This document shows positions 42,009 to 50,001 of a DNA stretch of 64,000 nt, piece after piece. The DNA lies in the NCBI RefSeq assembly GCF_022698165.1, contig NZ_JALDAY010000022.1, forward strand, positions 62,001-126,000. Direction: 5' to 3'. Each line of letters starts with the position of its first letter. The first letter of the stretch is position 1. This stretch comes from Streptomyces cylindrosporus (GTDB lineage Bacteria; Actinomycetota; Actinomycetes; Streptomycetales; Streptomycetaceae). A model generated the notes under the pieces. That model did not search any database. It was not told the origin of the DNA and saw only the letters and a list, made by a program, of their open reading frames with translations. The position numbers were made by a program, and so were the translations under genes.

Positions 42009-42776
42009 ATGCCGCGTTGGAAAGTGCTGCCCGCACAACTGGACCCGCGTGTACGGCAGTTGGTCGTACGCCTGCGCCGCCTGAAGGACCACAGCGGGCT
42101 GAGCCTGCGGCAGCTGGCGGCGCGGACCGGGTACAGCCCGAAGTCCTGGGAGCGGTATCTGAGCGGCGGTTCGCTGCCGCCGCGGGAGGCCGTGGAGGCG
42201 CTGGCACGGATCGGCGGCGAGGACCCGACCCGCTTGCTGGCGCTCCACGAGGTGGCCGCACAGGCCTGGCGGGACGGCCGCGCCGAGCCGCCGGACACAA
42301 CGGCACCGGATGCACTCTCATCGGGCCCGGACGAGGCCGAAATCCCGCCGCACGGGCGGGCGTTGCGGGTCGCGATCGTCGCCGGTGCGGTGGCCCTGGT
42401 GCTCGCGGTCTCGTCGGCGGTGCTGGTGGCCGCCCGTTTCATGGACGACGACAGCGCAGCCACGCCGGCGGCGGGCCCACTTGCCGCGACGGCACCGGCC
42501 GCCACACCCACGTACCACTGCCGTGACGCGCGGACCGGCGGGCGCTGGTACGCGGGCAACAGCCGCACGCTCAACGCCACAGTGGCGTACGGGAGTTCCG
42601 GGCCGGAGGTGGCCGAGGTGCAGTGCCTGCTGCGGCGGGCGGGGATCTCGCCGGGCGGCATCGACGGCATGTTCGGACCGCTGACGCGCAGCGCCGTGGT
42701 CCGTTTCCAGAAGCAGGCGCGGCTCGACGCGGACGGCATCGTGGGCCCGCACACGTGGAAGGCGTTGCGAGGATGA
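42009..42776 (+). CDS. HTH-transmembrane-peptidoglycan-binding protein
   Basis: A 255-residue membrane-spanning regulator. Residues about 15-75 form an XRE-type helix-turn-helix (SGLSLRQLAARTGYSPKSWE, RYLSGGSLPP). A single helix lies near residues 118-142 (VAIVAGAVALVLAVSSAVLV). The outside part ends in a PG_binding_1-like domain (AEVQCLLRRAGISPGGIDGM, TRSAVVRFQKQARLDADGIV). The layout suggests direct sensing of the cell wall with DNA binding inside. GGGGGA precedes the ATG. It is followed seven bases later by a gene of the same architecture. Confidence 0.88.
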   Translation: MPRWKVLPAQLDPRVRQLVVRLRRLKDHSGLSLRQLAARTGYSPKSWERYLSGGSLPPREAVEALARIGGEDPTRLLALHEVAAQAWRDGRAEPPDTTAPDALSSGPDEAEIPPHGRALRVAIVAGAVALVLAVSSAVLVAARFMDDDSAATPAAGPLAATAPAATPTYHCRDARTGGRWYAGNSRTLNATVAYGSSGPEVAEVQCLLRRAGISPGGIDGMFGPLTRSAVVRFQKQARLDADGIVGPHTWKALRG

Positions 42777-42783
42777 TGACGCG

Positions 42784-43893
42784 ATGACGCCCTCTCCGGA
42801 GAGCGCCCGACTCGCCGCGGCGCTGCGGGAGTTGAAGGACCGGACGGGTCTGAGCCTGGCCGGGCTGGCGGCGAAGACGGCGTTCAGCAAGTCGTCCTGG
42901 GAGCGGTACCTCAACGGCAGGACGCTGCCGCCGCGGGTGGCGGTGGCGGAGCTGTGCCGTCTGGCCGGGGAGCCGGAGGGGCGTTGCCTGGCGCTGTGGG
43001 AGATCGCGGAGTCGGAGTGGAGCGGGCGGGGATCGGGAGCGGCGGTTGGTACGCCGAGCGTCGCTGCTACGGCTACGCAGTCGCCGCCCCCTCCGGAACC
43101 CGGACCCACTGGTCGCCGTACCCACACCCTCGTGGCGGTGCTAGCGGCCGTGTGTGCGGTCGCCTTCGGCGGGGTGGCCGTGGCCCTGCTCCTGCTTCCA
43201 CGCCACCACCACACCGCCGACGCCCGCTCGGCCTCCCCGTCCGCCGTCGGGCCGCGCTGCCGGGGCGCGGCCTGTGAGGGCAGGAGCCCGGTGGAGATGT
43301 ACTGCGGCGCGGCTCCCGACACTCTCGCGCGGCGTCGTATGGCGACCGGGGCGTGGATGGAGGTGCGCTACAGCGAGGTGTGCGGGGCGAGTTGGGCGCG
43401 GACGTGGGGTACGCGGGTGGGCGACCGGATCGAGGTGAGCGCGGGCGGCGCGGTGCGGGGGGCGAGGATCAGGAACGGCGGGGACGCCGACGCGTTCATC
43501 TACACGCGGATGGTGGTGACGGGGCCCGGTGCGGTGGTGCGGGCCTGTTTTCGGCCGAGGGTGGGCGAACGGCAGTGCGTCGAGAGTCGCGTGGGTCAGC
43601 GGACGAACTCGGCCCACACGACCTTGCCGGGGTCGCGTTCGCCGACGCCCCACTTGTCGGCGAGCGCGGAGACGAGCAGCAGGCCGCGGCCACCTTCGTC
43701 GGCGTCGTCGGCGACTCTGGGAACGCCGGTACCGCTGTCGTGCACCTCGATCCGGATGACCTCACCGTCGTACTTCAGCCGGAACAGCAGGCGCCGGCCG
43801 GGTGGTACACCGTGCAACAGGGCGTTGGTGACGAGCTCGCTCACGCAGAGCAACAGGTCATCGGCGCGTGGCCATTCGGCGAGGCCCCAGTAG
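42784..43893 (+). CDS. HTH-transmembrane-DUF2690 protein with an antisense-overlapping tail
   Basis: A 369-residue membrane protein. The N-terminal XRE helix-turn-helix (TGLSLAGLAAKTAFSKSSWE) is a paralogue of the previous gene's. One helix lies near residues 118-140. A DUF2690 domain follows (CRGAACEGRSPVEMYCGAAP, EVRYSEVCGASWARTWGTRV), ending near residue 272. The last 100 residues (after RQCVES) are encoded antisense to the anti-sigma-like ATPase gene 43596-44018 and have no domain character. They are probably the result of a lost stop codon. Confidence 0.8.
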   Translation: MTPSPESARLAAALRELKDRTGLSLAGLAAKTAFSKSSWERYLNGRTLPPRVAVAELCRLAGEPEGRCLALWEIAESEWSGRGSGAAVGTPSVAATATQSPPPPEPGPTGRRTHTLVAVLAAVCAVAFGGVAVALLLLPRHHHTADARSASPSAVGPRCRGAACEGRSPVEMYCGAAPDTLARRRMATGAWMEVRYSEVCGASWARTWGTRVGDRIEVSAGGAVRGARIRNGGDADAFIYTRMVVTGPGAVVRACFRPRVGERQCVESRVGQRTNSAHTTLPGSRSPTPHLSASAETSSRPRPPSSASSATLGTPVPLSCTSIRMTSPSYFSRNSRRRPGGTPCNRALVTSSLTQSNRSSARGHSARPQ

Positions 43894-44018
43894 TGCAGCG
43901 TCCAGCGGGTGAAGTGCCTGGCGGCGGGGACGGATCGGCGGTCGCGGGCGTAGAACTGGTCGCGCTGGTAGGGGAGTTCGGTTCGGGGAATCACGGGACG
44001 AATGTCGCTCAGGGTCAC
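43596..44018 (-). CDS. Anti-sigma-factor-like ATP-binding protein (RsbW/HATPase type)
   Basis: A 140-residue protein with a histidine-kinase-like ATPase domain and no kinase core. The N box is LLCVSELVTNALLHGVPP and the G box is HDSGTGVP followed by GRGLLLVSALADKWGV. Such proteins in Streptomyces act with neighbouring HTH/DUF5753 and DUF397 proteins in systems related to whiJ and abaA. It is divergent from the DUF5753 gene. Its 3' two-thirds overlap, in antisense, the tail of the DUF2690 protein gene. Confidence 0.9.
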   Translation of the reverse strand: MTLSDIRPVIPRTELPYQRDQFYARDRRSVPAARHFTRWTLHYWGLAEWPRADDLLLCVSELVTNALLHGVPPGRRLLFRLKYDGEVIRIEVHDSGTGVPRVADDADEGGRGLLLVSALADKWGVGERDPGKVVWAEFVR

Positions 44019-44039
44019 TACTGTTGATCAGTGGGTGAG

Positions 44040-44062
44040 CCCGTACAGATTTTTTGTACGGG
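44040..44062. promoter_or_regulatory. Inverted repeat between the ATPase and DUF5753 genes
   Basis: CCCGTAC and GTACGGG flank AGATTTTTT, and GTACGGGG follows again at 44066. It is the AT-richest spot of the local region and lies between the divergent starts 44018 and 44108, so it is a likely operator/promoter, perhaps for the HTH protein downstream. Confidence 0.5.
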
Positions 44063-44107
44063 TTCGTACGGGGTCGCCTTCGGGCAGGCGTGGGGAGTTG
44101 GACCAGC

Positions 44108-44935
44108 ATGAACTCCAGGAAACTTCCGCGGAAGAAGAACCTCTCGGCCATGAAGATGCTGGGCATGCAGGTGGCTTGCGCCCGGCGCGCGGCGAGCCTG
44201 ACACAGCGGGAACTGGCGGCGCGGCTGATGATCGAAGAGGAGACCATCGCGTCCATCGAACAGGGCCGACGGCCGTTGAAGCCGGATCTCTCCGAGGAGA
44301 TGGATCGACTGCTGGGGACGAAAGGGCTGTTGGCGGTGGGCGTCGCGAACCTGCCGGACATCGACCAGTTCCCGCTGTACGCCGAGCAGTACATGGCTCA
44401 TGAGCGGGAGGCGATCTCGCTGTCGTGGTACGACGCGCTGGTGGTGCCCGGTCTGCTTCAGAACGAGCCGTACATCCGCGCCCTGCTCGGTGGCCGTGTC
44501 CCGCCGTACGACGCGGACGAGTTGGAGACCAAGGTCGCGGCCCGCCTCGAACGCCAGGAGATCCTGCACCGCAAAGTCCCACCGACGCTGAGTTTCGTGG
44601 TGTGGGAACCGGCCCTGCTTATGCCCATCGGAGGGCGCGAGACACACCTAGGTCAGTTGCGGTCTCTGCGCGAGTACTCCGAACTGCCGGGCCTGGCCTT
44701 CCAGATCCTGCCCCTGAACCGCACGTCACACGCCGGAGATGCCGGACCCTTCACGCTCCTGGAAACGCCCGACCACCAGCACCTTGCCTACACCGAGTCC
44801 CAGCGCGGCAGCCAGTGGGTATCCGACCCGGATGAGGTGTCCATCCTGACGCGCAAGTATGCGATGCTGCGGACGCAGGCACTCACGATCGAGGACTCAA
44901 GAAGCCTGCTGGACCGTCTGCTAGGAGAGCAATGA
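44108..44935 (+). CDS. XRE-family regulator with DUF5753 domain
   Basis: A 275-residue regulator. An N-terminal XRE helix-turn-helix (LTQRELAARLMIEEETIASI) is followed by the DUF5753 domain (WYDALVVPGLLQNEPYIRAL, RLERQEILHR, AGDAGPFTLLETP). This is the WhiJ/AbaA-type regulator of Streptomyces, which acts with a DUF397 partner encoded immediately downstream. The stop overlaps that start (ATGA). ATG 44108 is preferred over the upstream frame because the HTH begins soon after. Confidence 0.92.
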   Translation: MNSRKLPRKKNLSAMKMLGMQVACARRAASLTQRELAARLMIEEETIASIEQGRRPLKPDLSEEMDRLLGTKGLLAVGVANLPDIDQFPLYAEQYMAHEREAISLSWYDALVVPGLLQNEPYIRALLGGRVPPYDADELETKVAARLERQEILHRKVPPTLSFVVWEPALLMPIGGRETHLGQLRSLREYSELPGLAFQILPLNRTSHAGDAGPFTLLETPDHQHLAYTESQRGSQWVSDPDEVSILTRKYAMLRTQALTIEDSRSLLDRLLGEQ

Positions 44936-45111
44936 GCACCGCACTTGAGTGGTTCAAGTCGAGCTACAGCAGCAGCGAGGGCGGCCAGTGCCTCGAAGTC
45001 GCTTACGAAGACACGGCGATCCACATCCGCGACTCCAAGAACAACCCTGAAGACGGCCCCACCCTCCACATAACCCCCGCCGCCTGGGCCGCCTTCACCG
45101 CTGCTCGGTAG
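44932..45111 (+). CDS. DUF397 protein, 59 aa
   Basis: A 59-residue DUF397 protein (family pattern: W-F-K-S-S-Y-S, GGQCLEVA, IHIRDSKNP-like, WAAFTAA). The ATG overlaps the preceding DUF5753 stop. DUF397 proteins are thought to antagonise or tune their adjacent HTH partner in developmental control. Its last 17 bases overlap, in antisense, the end of the convergent MarR/GbsR gene. Confidence 0.92.
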   Translation: MSTALEWFKSSYSSSEGGQCLEVAYEDTAIHIRDSKNNPEDGPTLHITPAAWAAFTAAR

Positions 45112-45826
45112 CTTCCGTCGGCTTCGTGTGCAAGATCGCCCGTGCCTGGTCCGCCGCCCGCGCCATCGTTTCCGAGATGAAGTCCATGAAGCGGGCCGTG
45201 TTCTCAAGGCGGACCGCGGCCGGGGTGCCCACGCCGAGCACGGCCACGCCCTGCCGTGCCGTCTCGGCGACCTGGGCCGTCGCTCGCACGCTGGCCATCA
45301 TCGAGTCGTACATGATCTCGTCGTCCAACACGTAACGCTCACGCCGCCGTTCGTCCCGCTCCCGCCGGACCATCTCCTGCTCCTCAAGGAACCCGATCGC
45401 CTTGGAGACCGACGCCGGGCTGACCTGAAGCCGCTGGACGAGCTCCGCCGCCGTGAGGCTGCCCGAGTCGCTGATGGTCAGTGAGGCCATCACCCGGGCC
45501 GTCATCTTGGTCATGCCGGACTGCATGAAGACGGTCGTGAGCGTCTCCTCGTACTCCCGCACGGCCTCCGCGTCACGCCCGTACGCCTGCGGGACCCCTT
45601 TCGCGTCCCGAGTCACCCCCTGCTTGCGGCGCTGCGCCCGCCGCTCGGTCGCGCGGTGGGCGAGGTCCGAACGGTAGGCCGTGGGGCCGCCGTTGCGCAT
45701 GACCTCACGGGTGACCGTCGAGGTCGGACGGTCCAGGCGCCTGGCGATCTCCGCGTAGGCGAGGCCGTCGGCCAGTCCCAGCGCGATCTGCTGACGTTCC
45801 TGCTGGGTGAGTCTGCCTCCCGGCAT
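45095..45826 (-). CDS. GbsR/MarR-type regulator with an IS30-like N-terminal HTH
   Basis: A 243-residue regulator. The N-terminal 50 residues are a helix-turn-helix of the HTH_38/IS30-transposase type (LTQQERQQIALGLADGLAYA, EIARRLDRPTSTVTREV). A GbsR/MarR-like winged helix follows (SLTAAELVQRLQVSPASVSK, FLEEQEMVRRERDERRRERY), then a helical dimerisation end. ATG 45826 is six bases after AAGGAGG. It faces the DUF4097-ABC exporter operon across 235 bp with repeated TTGCAA motifs, so it probably represses that operon. Confidence 0.9.
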   Translation of the reverse strand: MPGGRLTQQERQQIALGLADGLAYAEIARRLDRPTSTVTREVMRNGGPTAYRSDLAHRATERRAQRRKQGVTRDAKGVPQAYGRDAEAVREYEETLTTVFMQSGMTKMTARVMASLTISDSGSLTAAELVQRLQVSPASVSKAIGFLEEQEMVRRERDERRRERYVLDDEIMYDSMMASVRATAQVAETARQGVAVLGVGTPAAVRLENTARFMDFISETMARAADQARAILHTKPTEATEQR

Positions 45827-45870
45827 CACGGCCTCCTTCGTGTCGCGTACTGCCGTCCAATATAGCGTTC

Positions 45871-45987
45871 ACCCTCAGCTCATTGCAAAGAACCGAATGA
45901 GGGATGTTGCATTACCCTCCAGCTCGTTGCAACAATTTCTTACCTCTGACCTGCACATACAGCATCCGTACGCAACGAACATGTTGC
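45871..45987. promoter_or_regulatory. Cluster of TTGCAA-type operator motifs
   Basis: The segments at 45871-45892 and 45914-45935 are imperfect copies sharing ACCCTC, AGCTC and TTGCAA. A third element is GCAAC (45972-45976) with GTTGC (45983-45987). All lie between the divergent regulator and exporter operon in an AT-richer patch. Confidence 0.5.
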
Positions 45988-46064
45988 TCGATCCATGAAC
46001 GCAACGTAGCTTTTCCTTCATCGGAAACGAAGCGCAAACACACAACGGATCCCAGGAGCACACC

Positions 46065-46736
46065 ATGCAGAAGTTCGACACCCCGGCCGCCATCTCCGCC
46101 GTCCTCTACATCCCGGCCGGACGTATCCAGTTCATCGCCGCCGACCGCGCCGACACCGTCGTCGAGGTCCGGCCCGCGGACAAGTCGAAGAGCCGTGACG
46201 TGAAGGCGGTCGACGAGATCGAGGTCGGGTACGCCGACGGCGTGCTGCGGATCGACGCCGCGCCCGCGAAGAACCGCCTGATCGGCAACTCCGGCTCCGT
46301 CGAGGTGACCGTGCAGCTGCCGGCCGGCTCCCGCGTCGAGGGCAAGGCGGGCGCCGCCGAACTGCGCGGCGTCGGGCGGCTCGGCGAGGTCGTCTTCGAG
46401 GGCGGCTACCGCCAGGTCAAGCTCGACGAGGCCGCCGGCGTCCGGCTGAGCGTGCACGACGGTGACGTCGTGGTCGGGCGGCTGGACGGCCCGGCGCAGA
46501 TCAGCACCCAGCGCGGCGACATCCGGATCGCCGAGGCCGTGGCCGGCAAGGTCGCCCTCACCACCCAGCAGGGCGACATCGAGGTCGCCGCCGCGGCCGG
46601 TGTCTCGGCCGTCCTCGACGCCGGGACCAGCCACGGCCGTATCAGCAACTCCCTGAACAACAGCGCCGGCGCCGACGCCGGGCTCAGCATCCACGCGACC
46701 ACCAGCTCCGGCGACATCACCGCCCGCAGCCTGTAG
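46065..46736 (+). CDS. DUF4097-type beta-strand-repeat protein
   Basis: A 223-residue protein of repeated short beta strands (VTVQLPAGSRVEGKAGAAEL, GDVVVGRLDGPAQISTQRGD), the DUF4097 right-handed beta-solenoid type. No signal peptide or helix is visible. CAGGAG precedes the ATG. It heads an operon with a DrrA/DrrB-type transporter; members of this family are often paired with such transporters, but its role is not known. Confidence 0.85.
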   Translation: MQKFDTPAAISAVLYIPAGRIQFIAADRADTVVEVRPADKSKSRDVKAVDEIEVGYADGVLRIDAAPAKNRLIGNSGSVEVTVQLPAGSRVEGKAGAAELRGVGRLGEVVFEGGYRQVKLDEAAGVRLSVHDGDVVVGRLDGPAQISTQRGDIRIAEAVAGKVALTTQQGDIEVAAAAGVSAVLDAGTSHGRISNSLNNSAGADAGLSIHATTSSGDITARSL

Positions 46737-46768
46737 TCCGCCGTATCCATCCCTAGGGGGCACCTGAC

Positions 46769-47740
46769 ATGACCGACCTGGCCATCGCGGCGAACGGGCT
46801 GCGCAAGTCGTACGGGGACAAGCTCGTCCTCGACGGGATCGACATCGCCGTACCGCATGGAACGATCTTCTCCCTGCTCGGCCCGAACGGCGCCGGCAAG
46901 ACCACCGCCGTGAAGATCCTCTCCACGCTCGTCTCCGCCGACTCCGGATCCGGTGAGATCCGGGTCGGCGGGCACAGCCTGGCCACCGACGCGCAGGCGG
47001 TGCGGGCCGCGATCGGGGTCACCGGGCAGTTCTCCGCCGTGGACGGGCTGATCACCGGCGAGGAGAACATGCTCCTCATGGCGGACCTGCACCACCTGCC
47101 CAAGGACGAGGGCCGTCGTACGGCCGCCGAACTCCTCGAACGCTTCGACCTCACCGACGCCGCGAAGAAGCCCGCCTCCACCTACTCCGGCGGTATGAAG
47201 CGCCGCCTCGACATCGCCATGACCCTGGTCGGCAACCCGCGGATCATCTTCCTCGACGAGCCCACCACGGGCCTGGACCCGCGGGCCCGGCACAACATGT
47301 GGCAGATCATCCGCGAGCTGGTGACGGGCGGGGTCACCGTCTTCCTCACCACCCAGTACCTGGAGGAGGCCGACGAACTCGCCGACCGCATCGCGGTGTT
47401 GCACGACGGCCGGATCGTCGCCGAGGGCACGGCCGAGGAACTCAAGCGGCTGATCCCCGGCGGACACGTCCGGCTCCGCTTCACCGACCCGGCCGCCTAC
47501 CAGTCCGCCGCCTCCGCCCTGCGCGAGGCGGCCCGCGACGACGAGGCCCTCGCCCTCCAACTCCCCAGCGACGGCAGCCAGCGCGAGCTGCGCTCCATCC
47601 TCGACTGGCTCGACTCGGCGGGCGTGGAGGCCGACGAACTGACCGTGCACACCCCGGACCTGGACGACGTGTTCTTCGCCCTCACGGCCCGCACCGACAC
47701 CCCCGAGAACTCCGAGAACCCCAAGGAGGCAGTCCGATGA
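46769..47740 (+). CDS. ABC transporter ATP-binding protein (DrrA type)
   Basis: A 323-residue ATPase subunit. Walker A is LGPNGAGKTT, the signature motif is TYSGGMKRRLDIA, and Walker B is RIIFLDEPTTGLD. The C-terminal extension (VEADELTVHTPDLDDVFFAL) is typical of daunorubicin-resistance ATPases. It energises the permease whose start overlaps its stop by four bases. Probable exporter of a hydrophobic compound; substrate unknown. Confidence 0.95.
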   Translation: MTDLAIAANGLRKSYGDKLVLDGIDIAVPHGTIFSLLGPNGAGKTTAVKILSTLVSADSGSGEIRVGGHSLATDAQAVRAAIGVTGQFSAVDGLITGEENMLLMADLHHLPKDEGRRTAAELLERFDLTDAAKKPASTYSGGMKRRLDIAMTLVGNPRIIFLDEPTTGLDPRARHNMWQIIRELVTGGVTVFLTTQYLEEADELADRIAVLHDGRIVAEGTAEELKRLIPGGHVRLRFTDPAAYQSAASALREAARDDEALALQLPSDGSQRELRSILDWLDSAGVEADELTVHTPDLDDVFFALTARTDTPENSENPKEAVR

Positions 47741-48528
47741 GCACCATCTCCCTTGCCGTGCGCGACTCTTCGACGATGCTGCGCCGGAACCTCCTGCACG
47801 CGCGCCGCTACCCCTCCATGACCCTGAACCTGCTCCTGACCCCGATCATGCTGTTGCTGCTGTTCGTGTACATCTTCGGCGACACGATGAGCGCGGGGAT
47901 CGGGGGCGGCGGCCCGGACCGCGCGAAGTACATCGCGTACATCGTGCCGGGTTTGCTGCTGATGACCGTCGGCTCCACCACCATCGGCACCGCGGTCTCC
48001 GTCGCCATGGATATGACCGAGGGCATCATCGCCCGCTTCCGCACGATGGCGATCCACCGCCCGTCCGTTCTCATCGGGCACGTCGTCGGCAGTGTGCTGC
48101 AGTGCGTGCTGAGCGTGGTGCTGGTCGGGGCGGTGGCCGTGGCGATCGGCTTCCGCTCCACGGACGCCACGGTCCTGGAATGGCTCGCGGCCTTCGGCCT
48201 CCTCGTCCTCTTCTCGACGGCTCTCACCTGGATCGCGGTCGGCATGGGCCTGGGCAGCCCGAACCCGGAGGCGGCCAGCAACAGCGCGATGCCGCTGATC
48301 CTCCTCCCCCTCCTGTCCAGCGCCTTCGTGCCGCTGCACTCGATGCCGGGCTGGTTCCAGCCGGTCGCCGAGTACCAGCCCTTCACGCCGGCGATCGAGA
48401 CCCTGCGCGGCCTCCTGCTCGGCACGGGGATCGGCCACAACGGTTGGCTGGCGGTGGCCTGGTGCGTGGGGCTGGCGGTGCTCGGCTACTTCTGGTCCAC
48501 GGCGAAGTTCAACGCCGACCAGAAGTGA
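47737..48528 (+). CDS. ABC transporter permease (DrrB/ABC-2 type)
   Basis: A 263-residue ABC-2 family membrane subunit with about six hydrophobic segments. RRYPSMTLNLLLTPIMLLLL opens the first, and MTEGIIARFRTMAIHRPSVL with PLLLPLLSSAFVPLHSMP-like later blocks match the DrrB family. It couples to the ATPase encoded in overlap upstream. Confidence 0.93.
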   Translation: MSTISLAVRDSSTMLRRNLLHARRYPSMTLNLLLTPIMLLLLFVYIFGDTMSAGIGGGGPDRAKYIAYIVPGLLLMTVGSTTIGTAVSVAMDMTEGIIARFRTMAIHRPSVLIGHVVGSVLQCVLSVVLVGAVAVAIGFRSTDATVLEWLAAFGLLVLFSTALTWIAVGMGLGSPNPEAASNSAMPLILLPLLSSAFVPLHSMPGWFQPVAEYQPFTPAIETLRGLLLGTGIGHNGWLAVAWCVGLAVLGYFWSTAKFNADQK

Positions 48529-48541
48529 GTACGTCGGTGTC

Positions 48542-49345
48542 TCAGGTCCGGCGCGCGGCGACGGCGAGCGTCGCGTAGGGCATGGTCACGGAGCCGCCTC
48601 GGGCATCGATGGCGGCTCCGACGGCTTTGAGGATCTCGGCGAGGGCGTGGGGCGGGAGCCGGGTGAAGGCCCCCTGGGTGGGCAGGACGTCCAGCCAGGC
48701 GTCCCGGCTGTAGGTGAACTCCCAGTCGTACCGCCACTGTTCGGGCTCGCCGAAGGCGCCGTCGACGGACCGCATACCGTCGGCGGCTTTCGCGAGAAAG
48801 CCCAGGTAGCCGTCGACGAGGGACCTGGTGGCCGCCGCCCGGAAGTCGAAGGGCGAGTCCGGCATGACCCGCTCACCGGCATCGGCGACGGCCTCGGCGA
48901 TATCGGCGGGAAGGTCGGCGACGTTCCAGAAGGGAACGAGGAGCCCGCCGGGCTTGAGGACCCGCGCGGCCTTCTCCGCGCCCGCGACGAGATCGACCCA
49001 GTGCCAGGCGGTCCCGGCGACGACGACATCGAAGACGTCCCGCCCCTCCCCCGGCTCCCACTCCTCGAAGGTCGCCACGTCGACGTCCGTACCCAGCCGA
49101 CGGGCCAACTCGGCCATACGGACGTCGGGTTCGACGCCGAGAACAGAGCAACCCGCGCCCTGGAACTGCCTCGCCACGATCCCCGTACCACACCCGACAT
49201 CAAGCACCCTCCCCCCAGGACTGGCGTCCACGATCCGCCGGACGAGGGCGTCGGGATAACGCGGCCGGGCGCGGTCGTACCGCTCGGCGTCGGTCCCGAA
49301 GGACTCGGCGATGTCCCGCCGCCGATGAGGCTCTAAAGTGGGCAT
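48542..49345 (-). CDS. Class I SAM-dependent methyltransferase
   Basis: A 267-residue methyltransferase. The SAM-binding motif I is VLDVGCGTGIVA with following VEPDVRMAELA, and the substrate domain holds GTAWHWVDLVAGAEKAARVL. It is of the small-molecule Methyltransf_11 type; the substrate is unknown. ATG 49345 is the start. This codon lies inside the operator palindrome shared with the divergent TetR gene, so a bound repressor would sit on the 5' end of the gene. Confidence 0.92.
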   Translation of the reverse strand: MPTLEPHRRRDIAESFGTDAERYDRARPRYPDALVRRIVDASPGGRVLDVGCGTGIVARQFQGAGCSVLGVEPDVRMAELARRLGTDVDVATFEEWEPGEGRDVFDVVVAGTAWHWVDLVAGAEKAARVLKPGGLLVPFWNVADLPADIAEAVADAGERVMPDSPFDFRAAATRSLVDGYLGFLAKAADGMRSVDGAFGEPEQWRYDWEFTYSRDAWLDVLPTQGAFTRLPPHALAEILKAVGAAIDARGGSVTMPYATLAVAARRT

Positions 49346-49375
49346 GCGCCCACTATGAGTGGGCGCATGCCCACT
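49337..49375. promoter_or_regulatory. 39-bp near-perfect operator for the TetR protein
   Basis: AGTGGGCATGCGCCCACT (49337-49354) and its exact complement (49358-49375) flank ATG. Each arm is itself almost palindromic (GTGGGC/GCCCAC). The site covers the methyltransferase start codon and ends 34 bases before the TetR start. Confidence 0.85.
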
Positions 49376-49409
49376 CGTCAACACCGGGAGATACGGAGAT
49401 ACTTCCCGC

Positions 49410-49997
49410 ATGCCAACAGGTGTTGCCATCCGCGACCCCCGCCAACAACTCTTCGAGGCCGCCGAACGAGTCCTCCTACGAGCCGGCCCGACCGCCCTGA
49501 CCAGCAGGGCCGTCACGGAGGAGGCGGGGGTCGCGAAGGGCGTACTCCACCGCCACTTCAAGGACTTCGACGACTTCCTGACGGAACTGGTGCGAGACCG
49601 GATCGACAGGCTGGCGAGCCGGGGAGAGTCGCTGCGGGCGGCGGCCGGCACGGCAACGGTCGCGGACAACCTGACCGGCGCCCTGATGGACGTCTTCGAC
49701 ACGGTGGGCGTGGCAGTGGTCAGCCTGGTGATCGCCCGCGACGAACTCCGGTCTCGACTGCGGGCGTTGGGTCCGCCGGGGATCCCGCTGATGGGGGAGG
49801 CGGCGAGGATGCTGGCGGCTTACCTGGCGGCGGAGAGGGACTTGGGGCGGGTCACGGCCGACGCGGACGTGGACATCCTGGCCCCGACCCTGCTGGGCGC
49901 GGCACACCTGCTGTTCGCGGACCGGGAGAGCCCGGCGCCGGACACGGCGACCGTGCACCGGGTGGTGACGACGGTCGTGTCGGGCGCGGTCCGGTAG
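49410..49997 (+). CDS. TetR family transcriptional regulator
   Basis: A 195-residue TetR-type repressor. The N-terminal helix-turn-helix is AAERVLLRAGPTALTSRAVT and EEAGVAKGVLHRHFKDFDDF. ATG 49410 is chosen with GGAG about ten bases ahead; the open frame upstream runs into the operator. It should bind the palindrome at 49337-49375 and control both itself and the divergent methyltransferase. Ligand unknown. Confidence 0.93.
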   Translation: MPTGVAIRDPRQQLFEAAERVLLRAGPTALTSRAVTEEAGVAKGVLHRHFKDFDDFLTELVRDRIDRLASRGESLRAAAGTATVADNLTGALMDVFDTVGVAVVSLVIARDELRSRLRALGPPGIPLMGEAARMLAAYLAAERDLGRVTADADVDILAPTLLGAAHLLFADRESPAPDTATVHRVVTTVVSGAVR

Positions 49998-50001
49998 TCC
50001 G

